DNA of 34,065 nucleotides from an uncultured Granulosicoccaceae bacterium (GTDB lineage: Bacteria; Pseudomonadota; Gammaproteobacteria; Granulosicoccales; Granulosicoccaceae), in assembly GCA_938028465.1 (NCBI GenBank), contig CALJAA010000184.1, positions 1 to 34,065 of the forward strand, given 5' to 3'. The notes beneath the pieces were generated by a model. The model was not told the origin of the DNA. It saw only the letters and a list, made by a program, of their open reading frames with translations, and did no database searches. Both the position numbers and the translations under genes were made by a program. The first letter of the stretch is position 1. Every line of letters begins with the position of its first letter. Positions 22,835-31,089 of the stretch are shown piece after piece.

Positions 22835-23791
22835 TTATATATCCTGCGGAGTTAGATCACCGTTTATGACTTGTTGATAACGCGATATACCACCACGGGG
22901 GCAAGTACGAAACAATCGCATCTTCCATATGTATTGTATAGGGCAAAAGGCAATGCATCGTTCAATGGCTGCATTCATTCGAGTTGCATTTTCTATTTCA
23001 TCATCAGTTGGGTAGTTATCAAGCGCGGGTAAAATCTGCACCTTTACCGTATCTGCTTTTGCATCGTAATAGCTATACATGGGTATTACTGCCGCACCAC
23101 TACGCTTTGCTAATCGTGGGAGCATAGCGAGTGTTGATTTTTGATGGCCAAAAAAAGGAGCGAAAACTGAACCCTCGGTGCCTAAGTCCTCATCGCTTAA
23201 ATACACCATGATGGCACCGGCGGCGACCTTTTTTAATAGTGTTCGGAATCCTCCACCACGAGCGTGAGGCTCTGAACCAAATCGAGTGCGCCCACGTTTC
23301 ACTAAATATTCAAGCACCGGGTTTTCGAACGGCTTGTAAATACCTTCCAAAGCATACAATGGTGCTAAGGCTCTTAACCCCGAATCAAGCGCTACTGTGT
23401 GGCTGGTTAGCATGATTATCGCTTGCCCAGACTCCTTGGCTTGATCGATATGATGGTTATCGATGATCTCTGTTTTAATGGGTATCCGTTCGAGGAACCG
23501 CCACCACTGTCGAGGTAATAAAAACGCTGTTTGAATAAGCGCTGCCAAGTGATCAACGTAAAACGCCTTTCGCTCACTTTCACGTAGTTGAGGAAAGCAA
23601 GCTTGAATATTGATGTCAAACACCCGCTTATTGCTGTTGTTTAACAGACTAAATAGTTTTGCGAGCATTCTCGCAATACCATTGCGAATAACAGCTGGCA
23701 GTACACTAAGAAAAGTTAAACACCCAGCAGCTATCCAACTTGGCCATGTGGCAGGCTGCAGCGGCACTGATAAAGAGGGCGAATCTGACAT
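22835..23791 (-). CDS. LpxL/HtrB-family acyltransferase, second copy in window
   Basis: This 318-residue protein of the lipid A acyltransferase (HtrB/LpxL/LpxM) superfamily has the HX4D catalytic motif HTVALD at LTSHTVALDSG. Other blocks are YLSDEDLG in place of the usual DQD-type block, FAPFFGHQKSTLAMLPRLAKR, AVIPMYSY and CPIQYIWKMRLF near the C-terminus. An N-terminal hydrophobic segment (WIAAGCLTFLSVLPAVI) anchors it to the inner membrane. It is clearly diverged from the copy at 14784-15698. It may add a second acyl chain to lipid A or acylate another lipid, for example an ornithine or glycolipid. It is tightly packed between the TPR and DUF2834 genes. Confidence 0.85.
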   Translation of the reverse strand: MSDSPSLSVPLQPATWPSWIAAGCLTFLSVLPAVIRNGIARMLAKLFSLLNNSNKRVFDINIQACFPQLRESERKAFYVDHLAALIQTAFLLPRQWWRFLERIPIKTEIIDNHHIDQAKESGQAIIMLTSHTVALDSGLRALAPLYALEGIYKPFENPVLEYLVKRGRTRFGSEPHARGGGFRTLLKKVAAGAIMVYLSDEDLGTEGSVFAPFFGHQKSTLAMLPRLAKRSGAAVIPMYSYYDAKADTVKVQILPALDNYPTDDEIENATRMNAAIERCIAFCPIQYIWKMRLFRTCPRGGISRYQQVINGDLTPQDI

Positions 23792-23793
23792 GA

Positions 23794-24120
23794 TTAGTCG
23801 GATTCGAGTTGTTTCACTACGCGTTTTCTAAACACGGTGATTTCTTTTACCGTTTGCTTATCGCCATTGCTGTTAGCAACGGCCATCCCATCATCAAAGG
23901 CTGCTAAGGCATCAGTGTATTGTTCTAGCGATGCATGACTTCGGCCCAACATTTTCCACGCAGCTGAATACTCTTTATTGTGTTCAACTGCTTTAGCGAA
24001 ATGCTCAGCTGCGAGCGCGTAGTTTTTTGCGGCGAAATAGGCGTTACCTAAGGTAAAGCGCAACATATCGTTATCTTGGCCCGATGCAAGCATTTTTTCG
24101 AACGTATCAATTTGGCTCAT
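23794..24120 (-). CDS. Small tetratricopeptide-repeat protein
   Basis: This 108-residue helical protein has two to three TPR units. The clearest run is FTLGNAYFAAKNYALAAEHF then WKMLGRSHASLEQYTDALAA, with Ala and Gly at the usual TPR positions. No signal peptide or membrane segment is seen, so it is probably a cytoplasmic protein-interaction module. The frame is open to ATG 24132, but ATG 24120 (MSQIDTFEKML) is preferred because it shares one base with the trkH stop (TAATG), a typical coupling. Its partner is unknown. Confidence 0.8.
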   Translation of the reverse strand: MSQIDTFEKMLASGQDNDMLRFTLGNAYFAAKNYALAAEHFAKAVEHNKEYSAAWKMLGRSHASLEQYTDALAAFDDGMAVANSNGDKQTVKEITVFRKRVVKQLESD

Positions 24121-25571
24121 TACTTTTTCCAAAAAGCTGGCGTAAACAATACTAATAGCGTGAATATTTCAAGGCGGCCAAATAACATCGCAATACTTAA
24201 AATACTGAACGCAAAATCACCGAGGCTGGAATAGTTAGCGGCTACTATGCCCAAACCGGGGCCGAGATTGTTTAGGCATGCCACGACGGCGGAGAATGCC
24301 GTTTCTTGATCCTGACCGTCGGCCATAAGCAACAACATAAAGATCACTAGCAAAGCAACGTAGGCGGCGAAAAACCCCCACACCACATCGATCACTTTAT
24401 TGGACATGGGGCGTTCGCCTACTTTTACTACCATTTTTGCATTGGGGTGCAACAAACGTCGAAGCTCACGTTGACCCTGTTTGAATAGCAGCAATATCCG
24501 GATGACTTTCATCCCCCCGCCCGTTGAGCCGGCACAGCCACCAATAAAACTAACAAACAACAATAGGACGGGTAGAAAACCTGGCCAGTTAAAATATTCA
24601 GTTGATGTGAAGCCCGTTGTTGTGCCGATGGATACCACATGAAACAAGGAATCAAAGAAAGAGGTTTTACCATCTGATGTATTGGTGAAATACAAATAGG
24701 CCGTACTGATAATCGTGACGGTAAGTAGCACTCCGATGTAAACACGAAACTCTTCATCGGCAAAGTAGTGACGCAAGCTGCGGCCTTTAGCCACCATAAA
24801 ATGTAGAGCGAAGTTAACACCAGAGATCAACATGAACACCACGGCGATCATTTCGATTTTGGTGCTCTCAAAGTAACCAATACTGGCATCGTGAGTTGAA
24901 AAACCACCGATGGCTACTGTAGAGAAGCTATGCCCAATTGCATCGAACACGCTCATGCCTGCTAAGCCGTAAGCAATAGCACACGAAATAGTTAACCCTA
25001 GATAGATATACCACAATGCCTTTGCTGTACCGGCAATACGCGGCGTCAATTTATCTTTGCCTGGGCCCGATGATTCAGCCCGGTACAGCTGCATACCACC
25101 AATGCCAAGCATTGGCAGTATGGCCACGGCTAACACGATGATCCCCATACCACCAAGCCATTGCATTTGCTGACGATAAAACAATATTGATTTTGGCAAC
25201 AGATCGAGGCCAACAATGAGTGTTGCACCTGTGGTAGTCAGGCCGGACATAGACTCAAAAATCGCCGCCGCTATCGATAGATCAAGTGGCGAGTACAACA
25301 AGAACGGTAAACCACCAAAGATACCAAGCACTGACCAAAACAACACAACCGTAACGAAACCATCGCGTAGCCTGAGCTGAGATTTTTCGTTTCTAACTGG
25401 GTAATACAACAATAGCCCTGTGCTTAAGGTGGCAGCAAACGCACCTAAAAAAGGCCAAGACGCACCGTCACGATATATCAAACTCACCACAACTGGCGTT
25501 AGCATGGTGAAGCTAAAAAATGCGAGTAGTAAACCCAGTACTCGCTGCACAACTTTTAGTTGGATAGTCAT
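24120..25571 (-). CDS. trkH: Trk potassium uptake channel subunit TrkH
   Basis: TrkH is the membrane pore of the Trk K+ uptake system. At 483 residues it matches the E. coli protein's length. It has four pore repeats, seen as selectivity-filter-like glycines in SGLTTTGATL, VAIGGFSTHD, IGTTTGFTSTEY and CLNNLGPGLG, each preceded by a pore helix and flanked by transmembrane helices. GGCAGSTGGGMKVIRIL marks the third repeat's gate region. It starts at ATG 25571, twelve bases after the trkA stop. Confidence 0.97.
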   Translation of the reverse strand: MTIQLKVVQRVLGLLLAFFSFTMLTPVVVSLIYRDGASWPFLGAFAATLSTGLLLYYPVRNEKSQLRLRDGFVTVVLFWSVLGIFGGLPFLLYSPLDLSIAAAIFESMSGLTTTGATLIVGLDLLPKSILFYRQQMQWLGGMGIIVLAVAILPMLGIGGMQLYRAESSGPGKDKLTPRIAGTAKALWYIYLGLTISCAIAYGLAGMSVFDAIGHSFSTVAIGGFSTHDASIGYFESTKIEMIAVVFMLISGVNFALHFMVAKGRSLRHYFADEEFRVYIGVLLTVTIISTAYLYFTNTSDGKTSFFDSLFHVVSIGTTTGFTSTEYFNWPGFLPVLLLFVSFIGGCAGSTGGGMKVIRILLLFKQGQRELRRLLHPNAKMVVKVGERPMSNKVIDVVWGFFAAYVALLVIFMLLLMADGQDQETAFSAVVACLNNLGPGLGIVAANYSSLGDFAFSILSIAMLFGRLEIFTLLVLFTPAFWKK

Positions 25572-25583
25572 AGTCGTTAACGC

Positions 25584-26957
25584 TTATACAAACGTGACTT
25601 CAACTTGAAAGAGTTTTTCTACTTCATGTATCTGCTGCTTGTTAGTGACCAACACAATAAGGTGATCCTCTGCTTCGATAACAAGATCATGATGGGCTAT
25701 CAACACATCGTTGTTTCGTACCACTACTCCTATTGAGGCACTATCAGGTAAATCAATATCACCAATAGCTCGCCCTACAAGCGGCGAATTCTCCCCATCA
25801 TCGTGTGCAACCCCCTCCAGTGCCTCGGCTGAGCCTTTACGTAAAGAATGGACCGCTACCACGTCACCACGGCGTATATGAGTTAACAAAGCACCAATGG
25901 TTATTTGCTGAGGTGATATCGCGACATCGATAATATCGCGCTCAACTAGATCAACGTAAGCTGGGCGATTGATTAGCGACATTATCTTATGAGCGCCCAT
26001 GCGCTTTGCCAACATCGCTGACAGGATGTTAGCCTCGTCGTCATTCGTTAGTGCGCAAAACACATCCATGTCTTGGATGTTTTCATCGATCAGCATATCT
26101 TGGTTTGCAGCATCGCCATGCAGCACCATCGCACTACTTAACGTTTCAGCCAAGTATTCGGCACGATCTTCACGTGCTTCAATTATTTTGACGTTATAAA
26201 ATCGCTCTAGCTTTCGCGCCAGAGACAAACCAATGTTGCCGCCACCAGCTATCATGATGCGCTTTGATGACTTTTGTGCATGGTGGAATTGCTCCATCAC
26301 CAAGCCTGTGTGCTTACGCTCGCCGACAAAAAAGACAATGTCCTCGGCTTGTACCATAGAGTCACCGTCGGGCAGTATGATTTCATCACCGCGATACATA
26401 GCTGATACACGTGTATCAATACCATCTGTTAATTGATTTAACGTTGAGATCGCTTGGCCAGCCATCGGAGCGCCCTCTTGTACTTCAACCCCTACTAGCC
26501 GAACACGCCCTGCGGCAAAATCGACAACTTGAATTGCACCGGGGTGTTCGATGACTCGTTGTATATGCTCGGTAACGAGTTGCTCAGGGCTAATTAATAC
26601 ATCGATCGGAATATGCTTATTCGTAAATAGGCCTTTTTCTCTGGTGTATTCTTGGGAACGTATGCGTGCAATTTTTGCAGGCGTTCTAAATAAGGTGTAG
26701 GCAATTTGTATGGCGACAATATTGGTTTCGTCAGAGTCAGTTGCTGAGATGATCATGTCAGCATCCTCAGCACCTGCTCGGCGCAACACTTCGGGGTGCG
26801 CCGCATGGCCACATACTGCTCGTAAGTCCATGCGGTTTTGTAAATCATTGAGTACCTTGGCATCAGTATCAACAACGGTGACCTCGTTATCTTCAGACGC
26901 CAAACTCTGCGCCACGGTCGATCCAACCTGCCCTGCACCTAACACTATTATTTTCAT
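25584..26957 (-). CDS. trkA: Trk system regulatory NAD-binding protein TrkA
   Basis: TrkA is the cytoplasmic ring that gates TrkH in response to nucleotides. The 457 residues are two tandem RCK units. The first has VLGAGQVGSTVAQSL with the acidic end VVDTD (about residues 4-32); the second has MIAGGGNIGLSLARKL near residues 233-249. Each is followed by a TrkA-C domain (near residues 140-220 and 370-455). The length is normal for this two-unit type. It lies six bases after the stop of the response regulator gene and directly before trkH. Confidence 0.97.
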   Translation of the reverse strand: MKIIVLGAGQVGSTVAQSLASEDNEVTVVDTDAKVLNDLQNRMDLRAVCGHAAHPEVLRRAGAEDADMIISATDSDETNIVAIQIAYTLFRTPAKIARIRSQEYTREKGLFTNKHIPIDVLISPEQLVTEHIQRVIEHPGAIQVVDFAAGRVRLVGVEVQEGAPMAGQAISTLNQLTDGIDTRVSAMYRGDEIILPDGDSMVQAEDIVFFVGERKHTGLVMEQFHHAQKSSKRIMIAGGGNIGLSLARKLERFYNVKIIEAREDRAEYLAETLSSAMVLHGDAANQDMLIDENIQDMDVFCALTNDDEANILSAMLAKRMGAHKIMSLINRPAYVDLVERDIIDVAISPQQITIGALLTHIRRGDVVAVHSLRKGSAEALEGVAHDDGENSPLVGRAIGDIDLPDSASIGVVVRNNDVLIAHHDLVIEAEDHLIVLVTNKQQIHEVEKLFQVEVTFV

Positions 26958-26963
26958 TAGTAG

Positions 26964-28325
26964 TTACTCGCGTACTTTGTCCAGATCAATATCCAAGCTA
27001 CGAAGCTTGCGGTACAAATGTGTACGCTCCATTCCAACATGTTTAGCCAAGTCGCCAATGTTACCTTGCGCTTCCTGCAAACAGTAAATCAAATAGTTTC
27101 GTTCAAAATCTGCTCGTGCCTCACGCAGTGGCAATTCGTGACGCAACGGCATAGTAGCTCCGCTACCACCGACCAAGCCAAGCGCTTTGTCCACCTCAAC
27201 CCGTTCAATATCGGTAGGGCCACCGTGCAGCAGGATACGTTGGACAAGATTCTTCAACTCGAGCAAATTCCCTGGCCAATCTAAATTACGCAGACGGTTT
27301 TGAGCGGCTACGGTAAAATGTCGATAAGGCAGACCCTCTACATCCACGTGCCAATTCACAAATCCCTCAAGCAAGGCAGGCACATCTTCTGGGTGATCCC
27401 GCAAAGGTTTAATAAATAGTGTGGAAGAGGAAATCAAATGTGCAAGCGTTGCATCCAATAGCCCTTGTTTTACGCTGTTGCTGAGCTCGCCGCGCGAGGA
27501 CGCCATTAATCTGCACCGAAAAGGCACTCTTACCGTCCCGCCAACACGACTAAAGCCTTGTTGTTCAATCGCTTGACGCAAGCACTGCTGAGCTGTCGCT
27601 GGCATTTGCTCAATATCCGTTAAAAATAATGTGCCGTTTGCCGCCGATTCAAGGTATCCCATACTAACTGCACCGTTGGTTTCTTCACCAAAAAGCTCAC
27701 GGTGAGGATTCGTTGCAGAAAGAGCGTCGCAACGAAGTTGAATAAACGCACCATTTATTGACGGATTTCTGTCGTGCGCGTATTGAGCAAACAACACTCG
27801 GCCACTACCTGGCTCACCAATCAGTAACAGGCTAGCCATATTGTCGCCCTGCCGCTCTAGCGCGTCACGTAATTCTTTGGCGTAATCGGTGTCGCCAAGC
27901 AGCATAGGCAACCGTTGCACTGGCTGTGAATTTGTTTGGCCTTCTGCTACGGCATAACCATCGGTTAAGGCTTTTTCTACAGTCAACAATAATTTAGCAA
28001 GGGACACTGGCTTTTCAATGAAATCAACCGCACCTAGTCGTGTTGCTTCTACGGCAGTTTCAACATTTCCATGGCCAGAGATCATGATCACAGGAAACTT
28101 CAACGCGCCAGATGCCTTCCAGGACTTGAGCAAGCTAATGCCGTCAATGTCTGGCATCCAAATATCCAAAAGTACTAGGTCGGGTACCGCTTCTGCTAGT
28201 GCTTCCTGCGCATCCCCAGCAGAACCTGCAACGGAAACTGCGTATCCCTCGTCTTCTAAAATTTCTTGCAGAAGCGCTCTAATGTCGGGCTCATCGTCCA
28301 CTACTAAAACGGATCGATTACTCAT
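26964..28325 (-). CDS. NtrX-like response regulator with degenerate AAA+ domain
   Basis: This 453-residue protein has receiver, AAA+ and Fis-type HTH domains. The receiver is intact: Asp10, Asp11, phospho-acceptor Asp54 in LVLLDIWMPD, Ser83 and Lys105. The AAA+ domain (about residues 140-370) looks like an NtrC-family domain that has lost function. Walker A reads GEPGSGR (170-176, Arg for Lys). The Walker B segment is GTLFLTDIEQ, with Thr for Asp and Asp for Glu. The GAFTGA sigma54 loop after LFG is replaced by a shorter EETNGAVSM. The C-terminal HTH (GNIGDLAKHVGMERTHLYRK) is good. It therefore probably binds DNA and acts without sigma54. It overlaps the kinase gene by four bases (ATGA). Confidence 0.88.
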   Translation of the reverse strand: MSNRSVLVVDDEPDIRALLQEILEDEGYAVSVAGSAGDAQEALAEAVPDLVLLDIWMPDIDGISLLKSWKASGALKFPVIMISGHGNVETAVEATRLGAVDFIEKPVSLAKLLLTVEKALTDGYAVAEGQTNSQPVQRLPMLLGDTDYAKELRDALERQGDNMASLLLIGEPGSGRVLFAQYAHDRNPSINGAFIQLRCDALSATNPHRELFGEETNGAVSMGYLESAANGTLFLTDIEQMPATAQQCLRQAIEQQGFSRVGGTVRVPFRCRLMASSRGELSNSVKQGLLDATLAHLISSSTLFIKPLRDHPEDVPALLEGFVNWHVDVEGLPYRHFTVAAQNRLRNLDWPGNLLELKNLVQRILLHGGPTDIERVEVDKALGLVGGSGATMPLRHELPLREARADFERNYLIYCLQEAQGNIGDLAKHVGMERTHLYRKLRSLDIDLDKVRE

Positions 28326-30535
28326 GCTGCATCACCTCGAATTTGTAACGCACCGGAAAGCGGGATTTGCACGATTGCAACCGCTCCACGATTGACTCGG
28401 TTTTTAACCGCGACAGTGCCGTTATGTTCTTCAACTATTTTTTTAACAATCGCCAAACCTAAGCCCGTGCCTTTTGCTTTGGATGTGACATAGGGCTCGA
28501 ACAAGCGGTTTAGCATCTCTAACGGAAAGCCAGGCCCTTGATCTTTGACACTGATCTCCATCATCGCACCACGACTACTATGCACCACTCTAGTACCTAA
28601 GCTGACGTAACACTCGTTTTGATCTTGCTGTGCCTCAAGTGCGTTCTTGATTAAGTTATGAAACAACTGACGCATGCGTGGCAAATCAACGGCCACTGGC
28701 GGAATCTCTTCGGATAGGAACAGCTCAAGATGCAAACCCTGATTACTATCACGGTATAGCTCTGCCACCTCCTGCAATAGCATGTTCATGTCTGTTTCTT
28801 GTAGGGCAAGCTTCGGGGCTGATGCATATTCGGCAAAGGCATTAACCATCGACTTAAGCGCATCCACCTGGTTTTCGATTGTCTGGGTTAAACGCGTGAG
28901 CGTCTGTGCGTCCTCATCAGTCACTTTCGAACTGAATTTGTGTCGTAGTCGTTCTGCAGATAATTGAATCGGAGTTAGCGGGTTTTTAATTTCATGTGCC
29001 AAGCGACGCGCAACCTCACTCCAAGCTGCATCTCGTTGCGCACTAATAATTGTAGTCATGTCATCAATAACGATGACCATGCCGGCAGGCTCACCAGATA
29101 CATCCAACAAGGTTGCTCCACGACAAAATAAATACCGCCGCCCACTTTGATCAACTACTTCTAATTCGTCGGACCAATCTTGGGCTTCGTAAGCCTTAAA
29201 CTTAGGCTGTATCTGTTCAACAAACTGCGCAATGATCGGGTTAGCTAGTTGCGACGGCTCGCCCAACATCGAATGCCCTTGCATGTGCGCCAGATCAGCT
29301 CCCAAAATATTGACCGCTGCAAGGTTACTTGTGCGCACACAATGATTGGCATCAAGCGTTAATACACCTGATGATATTTGCCCCAATACTGCTTGTAAAT
29401 AAGCGCGTTGCCGCTCCACCTGACGCTGACTGGTATCGGCGTTATTACGCGCTTGCTCCAATTGCTGTGTCATGTAATTAAACGATTTAACTAAATACCC
29501 TAGCTCGTCATTCTTACTACGTTTGTATATTCGAGTAGCGTAGTTTCCATCGGCAACTGCTCGAGTGCCTTCTACTAAATCATGTACTGGCATCATCATC
29601 CTGCGAGCCGCGTACAAGGCAAACCACACTGCCATCATGACTGATAACAGAAGCGCTAAGGATAAAGTCAACATTGAACTAAGTATTAGTGGCTTACGCA
29701 AAAACACTAATTGGCGATATTGCTGATAACTTTGTTGCACGCTCTCTGCAAGATAAGCCGAACGAGACGCAACGGGAAACAACGCTTGCAAAACCGAATT
29801 GCCACCTGAGGCATCCTCAGAAAACACGGGGGTAACCACTCGGATATTGAGCTCCCCTCCAGCTGCAGGATCGACACCCACATAAGGTATGCCCGAACGG
29901 GCACGGGCGATTAGATCATCATCGGGCCGATTAGGCTGTACCGCAATGTTACCCAGCAATCCGGTAGACGCAATGATGCGATTATTAGGACCAATTAGTG
30001 TCATCTCTATTGCATCGGTTTCAGCGCTCAACGAGTTAAGTGCAACTACTGCTACTGAATCATTGATACCAACCAACTGCTGAGCCACTTTCAGTGTATC
30101 TCTTTGCAGTGTACGCATCTGCAAGCCAAGAGATTCACGACTAAGTTCCAAGGCATCATCAAGCGCGCCTTCTATTTCCAGATCAAAATAACTGTTGATG
30201 TTAGCGCGCAGAAAACGAATAGAAAAACCATATACCAGCGTTACGGGAACTAGCGCTAACAGTATGGACAATACAACCAGCTTTACTGTGAGCCTAGAGC
30301 CCGCTACACGTTGTTTAAATTCTCGTATCAGCCGCCAGCCATTCATTAAGATAACTACGGCGATAAACAACAATGCAATACCGTTGGCAAACAACAGCCA
30401 ATAGTAATATCGACCAAATTCATCTAGGCGCAAAGCCATGGTGCCCAGCACAACCAACGATGCTATCAACACCAAAAACAACAAACCCATTAGCAGTGCG
30501 CTGCTTAACGTTTTTCGGTTTAGTTTAGTGGCCAC
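28322..30535 (-). CDS. NtrY-like membrane sensor histidine kinase
   Basis: This 737-residue inner-membrane histidine kinase probably partners the NtrX-like regulator. Three hydrophobic segments lie in the first 110 residues and a fourth near 270-300, leaving a periplasmic-type sensor region of about 160 residues between the third and fourth. Then come HAMP (RRMMMPVHDLVEGTRAVADG), a PAS domain (AVLGQISSGVLTLDANH) and the HisKA motif LAHEIKNPLTPIQL with His514. The ATPase has the N box NLIKNALEA, G1 KDQGPGFP and G2 GTGLGLAIVKK. The start is GTG 30535, with AAGGAG at 30546-30541 five bases before it. This overlaps the DUF4390 gene by 16 bases. The sensed signal is unknown. Confidence 0.92.
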   Translation of the reverse strand: MATKLNRKTLSSALLMGLLFLVLIASLVVLGTMALRLDEFGRYYYWLLFANGIALLFIAVVILMNGWRLIREFKQRVAGSRLTVKLVVLSILLALVPVTLVYGFSIRFLRANINSYFDLEIEGALDDALELSRESLGLQMRTLQRDTLKVAQQLVGINDSVAVVALNSLSAETDAIEMTLIGPNNRIIASTGLLGNIAVQPNRPDDDLIARARSGIPYVGVDPAAGGELNIRVVTPVFSEDASGGNSVLQALFPVASRSAYLAESVQQSYQQYRQLVFLRKPLILSSMLTLSLALLLSVMMAVWFALYAARRMMMPVHDLVEGTRAVADGNYATRIYKRSKNDELGYLVKSFNYMTQQLEQARNNADTSQRQVERQRAYLQAVLGQISSGVLTLDANHCVRTSNLAAVNILGADLAHMQGHSMLGEPSQLANPIIAQFVEQIQPKFKAYEAQDWSDELEVVDQSGRRYLFCRGATLLDVSGEPAGMVIVIDDMTTIISAQRDAAWSEVARRLAHEIKNPLTPIQLSAERLRHKFSSKVTDEDAQTLTRLTQTIENQVDALKSMVNAFAEYASAPKLALQETDMNMLLQEVAELYRDSNQGLHLELFLSEEIPPVAVDLPRMRQLFHNLIKNALEAQQDQNECYVSLGTRVVHSSRGAMMEISVKDQGPGFPLEMLNRLFEPYVTSKAKGTGLGLAIVKKIVEEHNGTVAVKNRVNRGAVAIVQIPLSGALQIRGDAA

Positions 30536-31089
30536 TGATACTCCTTACTGGCCAAGCGCCAAGTAGAAGTGAACACGGGCTGCAACGGTAGCGGTAACGC
30601 ATTGCTGTTGAGTTTGATTTGCAAGCTCGCCTGCTTTGCAGCAGATAGTTTGGATGCCTGATCAGGTGTTACCGGCAACATGATATCTCGCAGTTCGCCA
30701 AGCTCTTCGAGCGCTGGTAGCAATGAACGAAAGTTACGGCTGACATCAGTATCAAGAGCCCGTACCCGGTAGTGTCGAGTTAACTCATAGTATACGAGAC
30801 TATAGCGCCGCTGAAAGGTAGCCAAATTAGCCGCAGGCAGCCAAACTCGTGGCTTTTGCAATTGCAATTCAACAATGAACTCCAACGGCACGCCACTATT
30901 AAGCCCTGCCGTAATCTCACGCGGCAAAGTAATATCGGCATCAACGCTAAGCCGGCCTTTAGCATCCATAAGCTCTACACTGGCAGAATTAATAATGATC
31001 TGCCCATCATCATCCTGCGATACACCTACAACCGGCCAGCTAATTATGACGGTCAACAAAACAACACAGCTGGCCAGCTGAGCGATCAC
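30520..31089 (-). CDS. DUF4390 domain protein, secreted
   Basis: This 189-residue protein has an N-terminal signal peptide (LASCVVLLTVIISWPVVGVS) and a beta-rich mature part of DUF4390 type. Family-like blocks include RLSVDADITLP, GVPLEFIVELQL and RRYSLVYYELTRHYRVR. The function of the family is unknown, but DUF4390 genes commonly sit directly before an ntrYX-like pair in gammaproteobacteria, so it may be a periplasmic partner of the kinase. The start is GTG 31089, overlapping the rsmB stop as GTGA; no ATG start is available upstream of the signal peptide. Confidence 0.82.
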   Translation of the reverse strand: MIAQLASCVVLLTVIISWPVVGVSQDDDGQIIINSASVELMDAKGRLSVDADITLPREITAGLNSGVPLEFIVELQLQKPRVWLPAANLATFQRRYSLVYYELTRHYRVRALDTDVSRNFRSLLPALEELGELRDIMLPVTPDQASKLSAAKQASLQIKLNSNALPLPLQPVFTSTWRLASKEYQWPLN

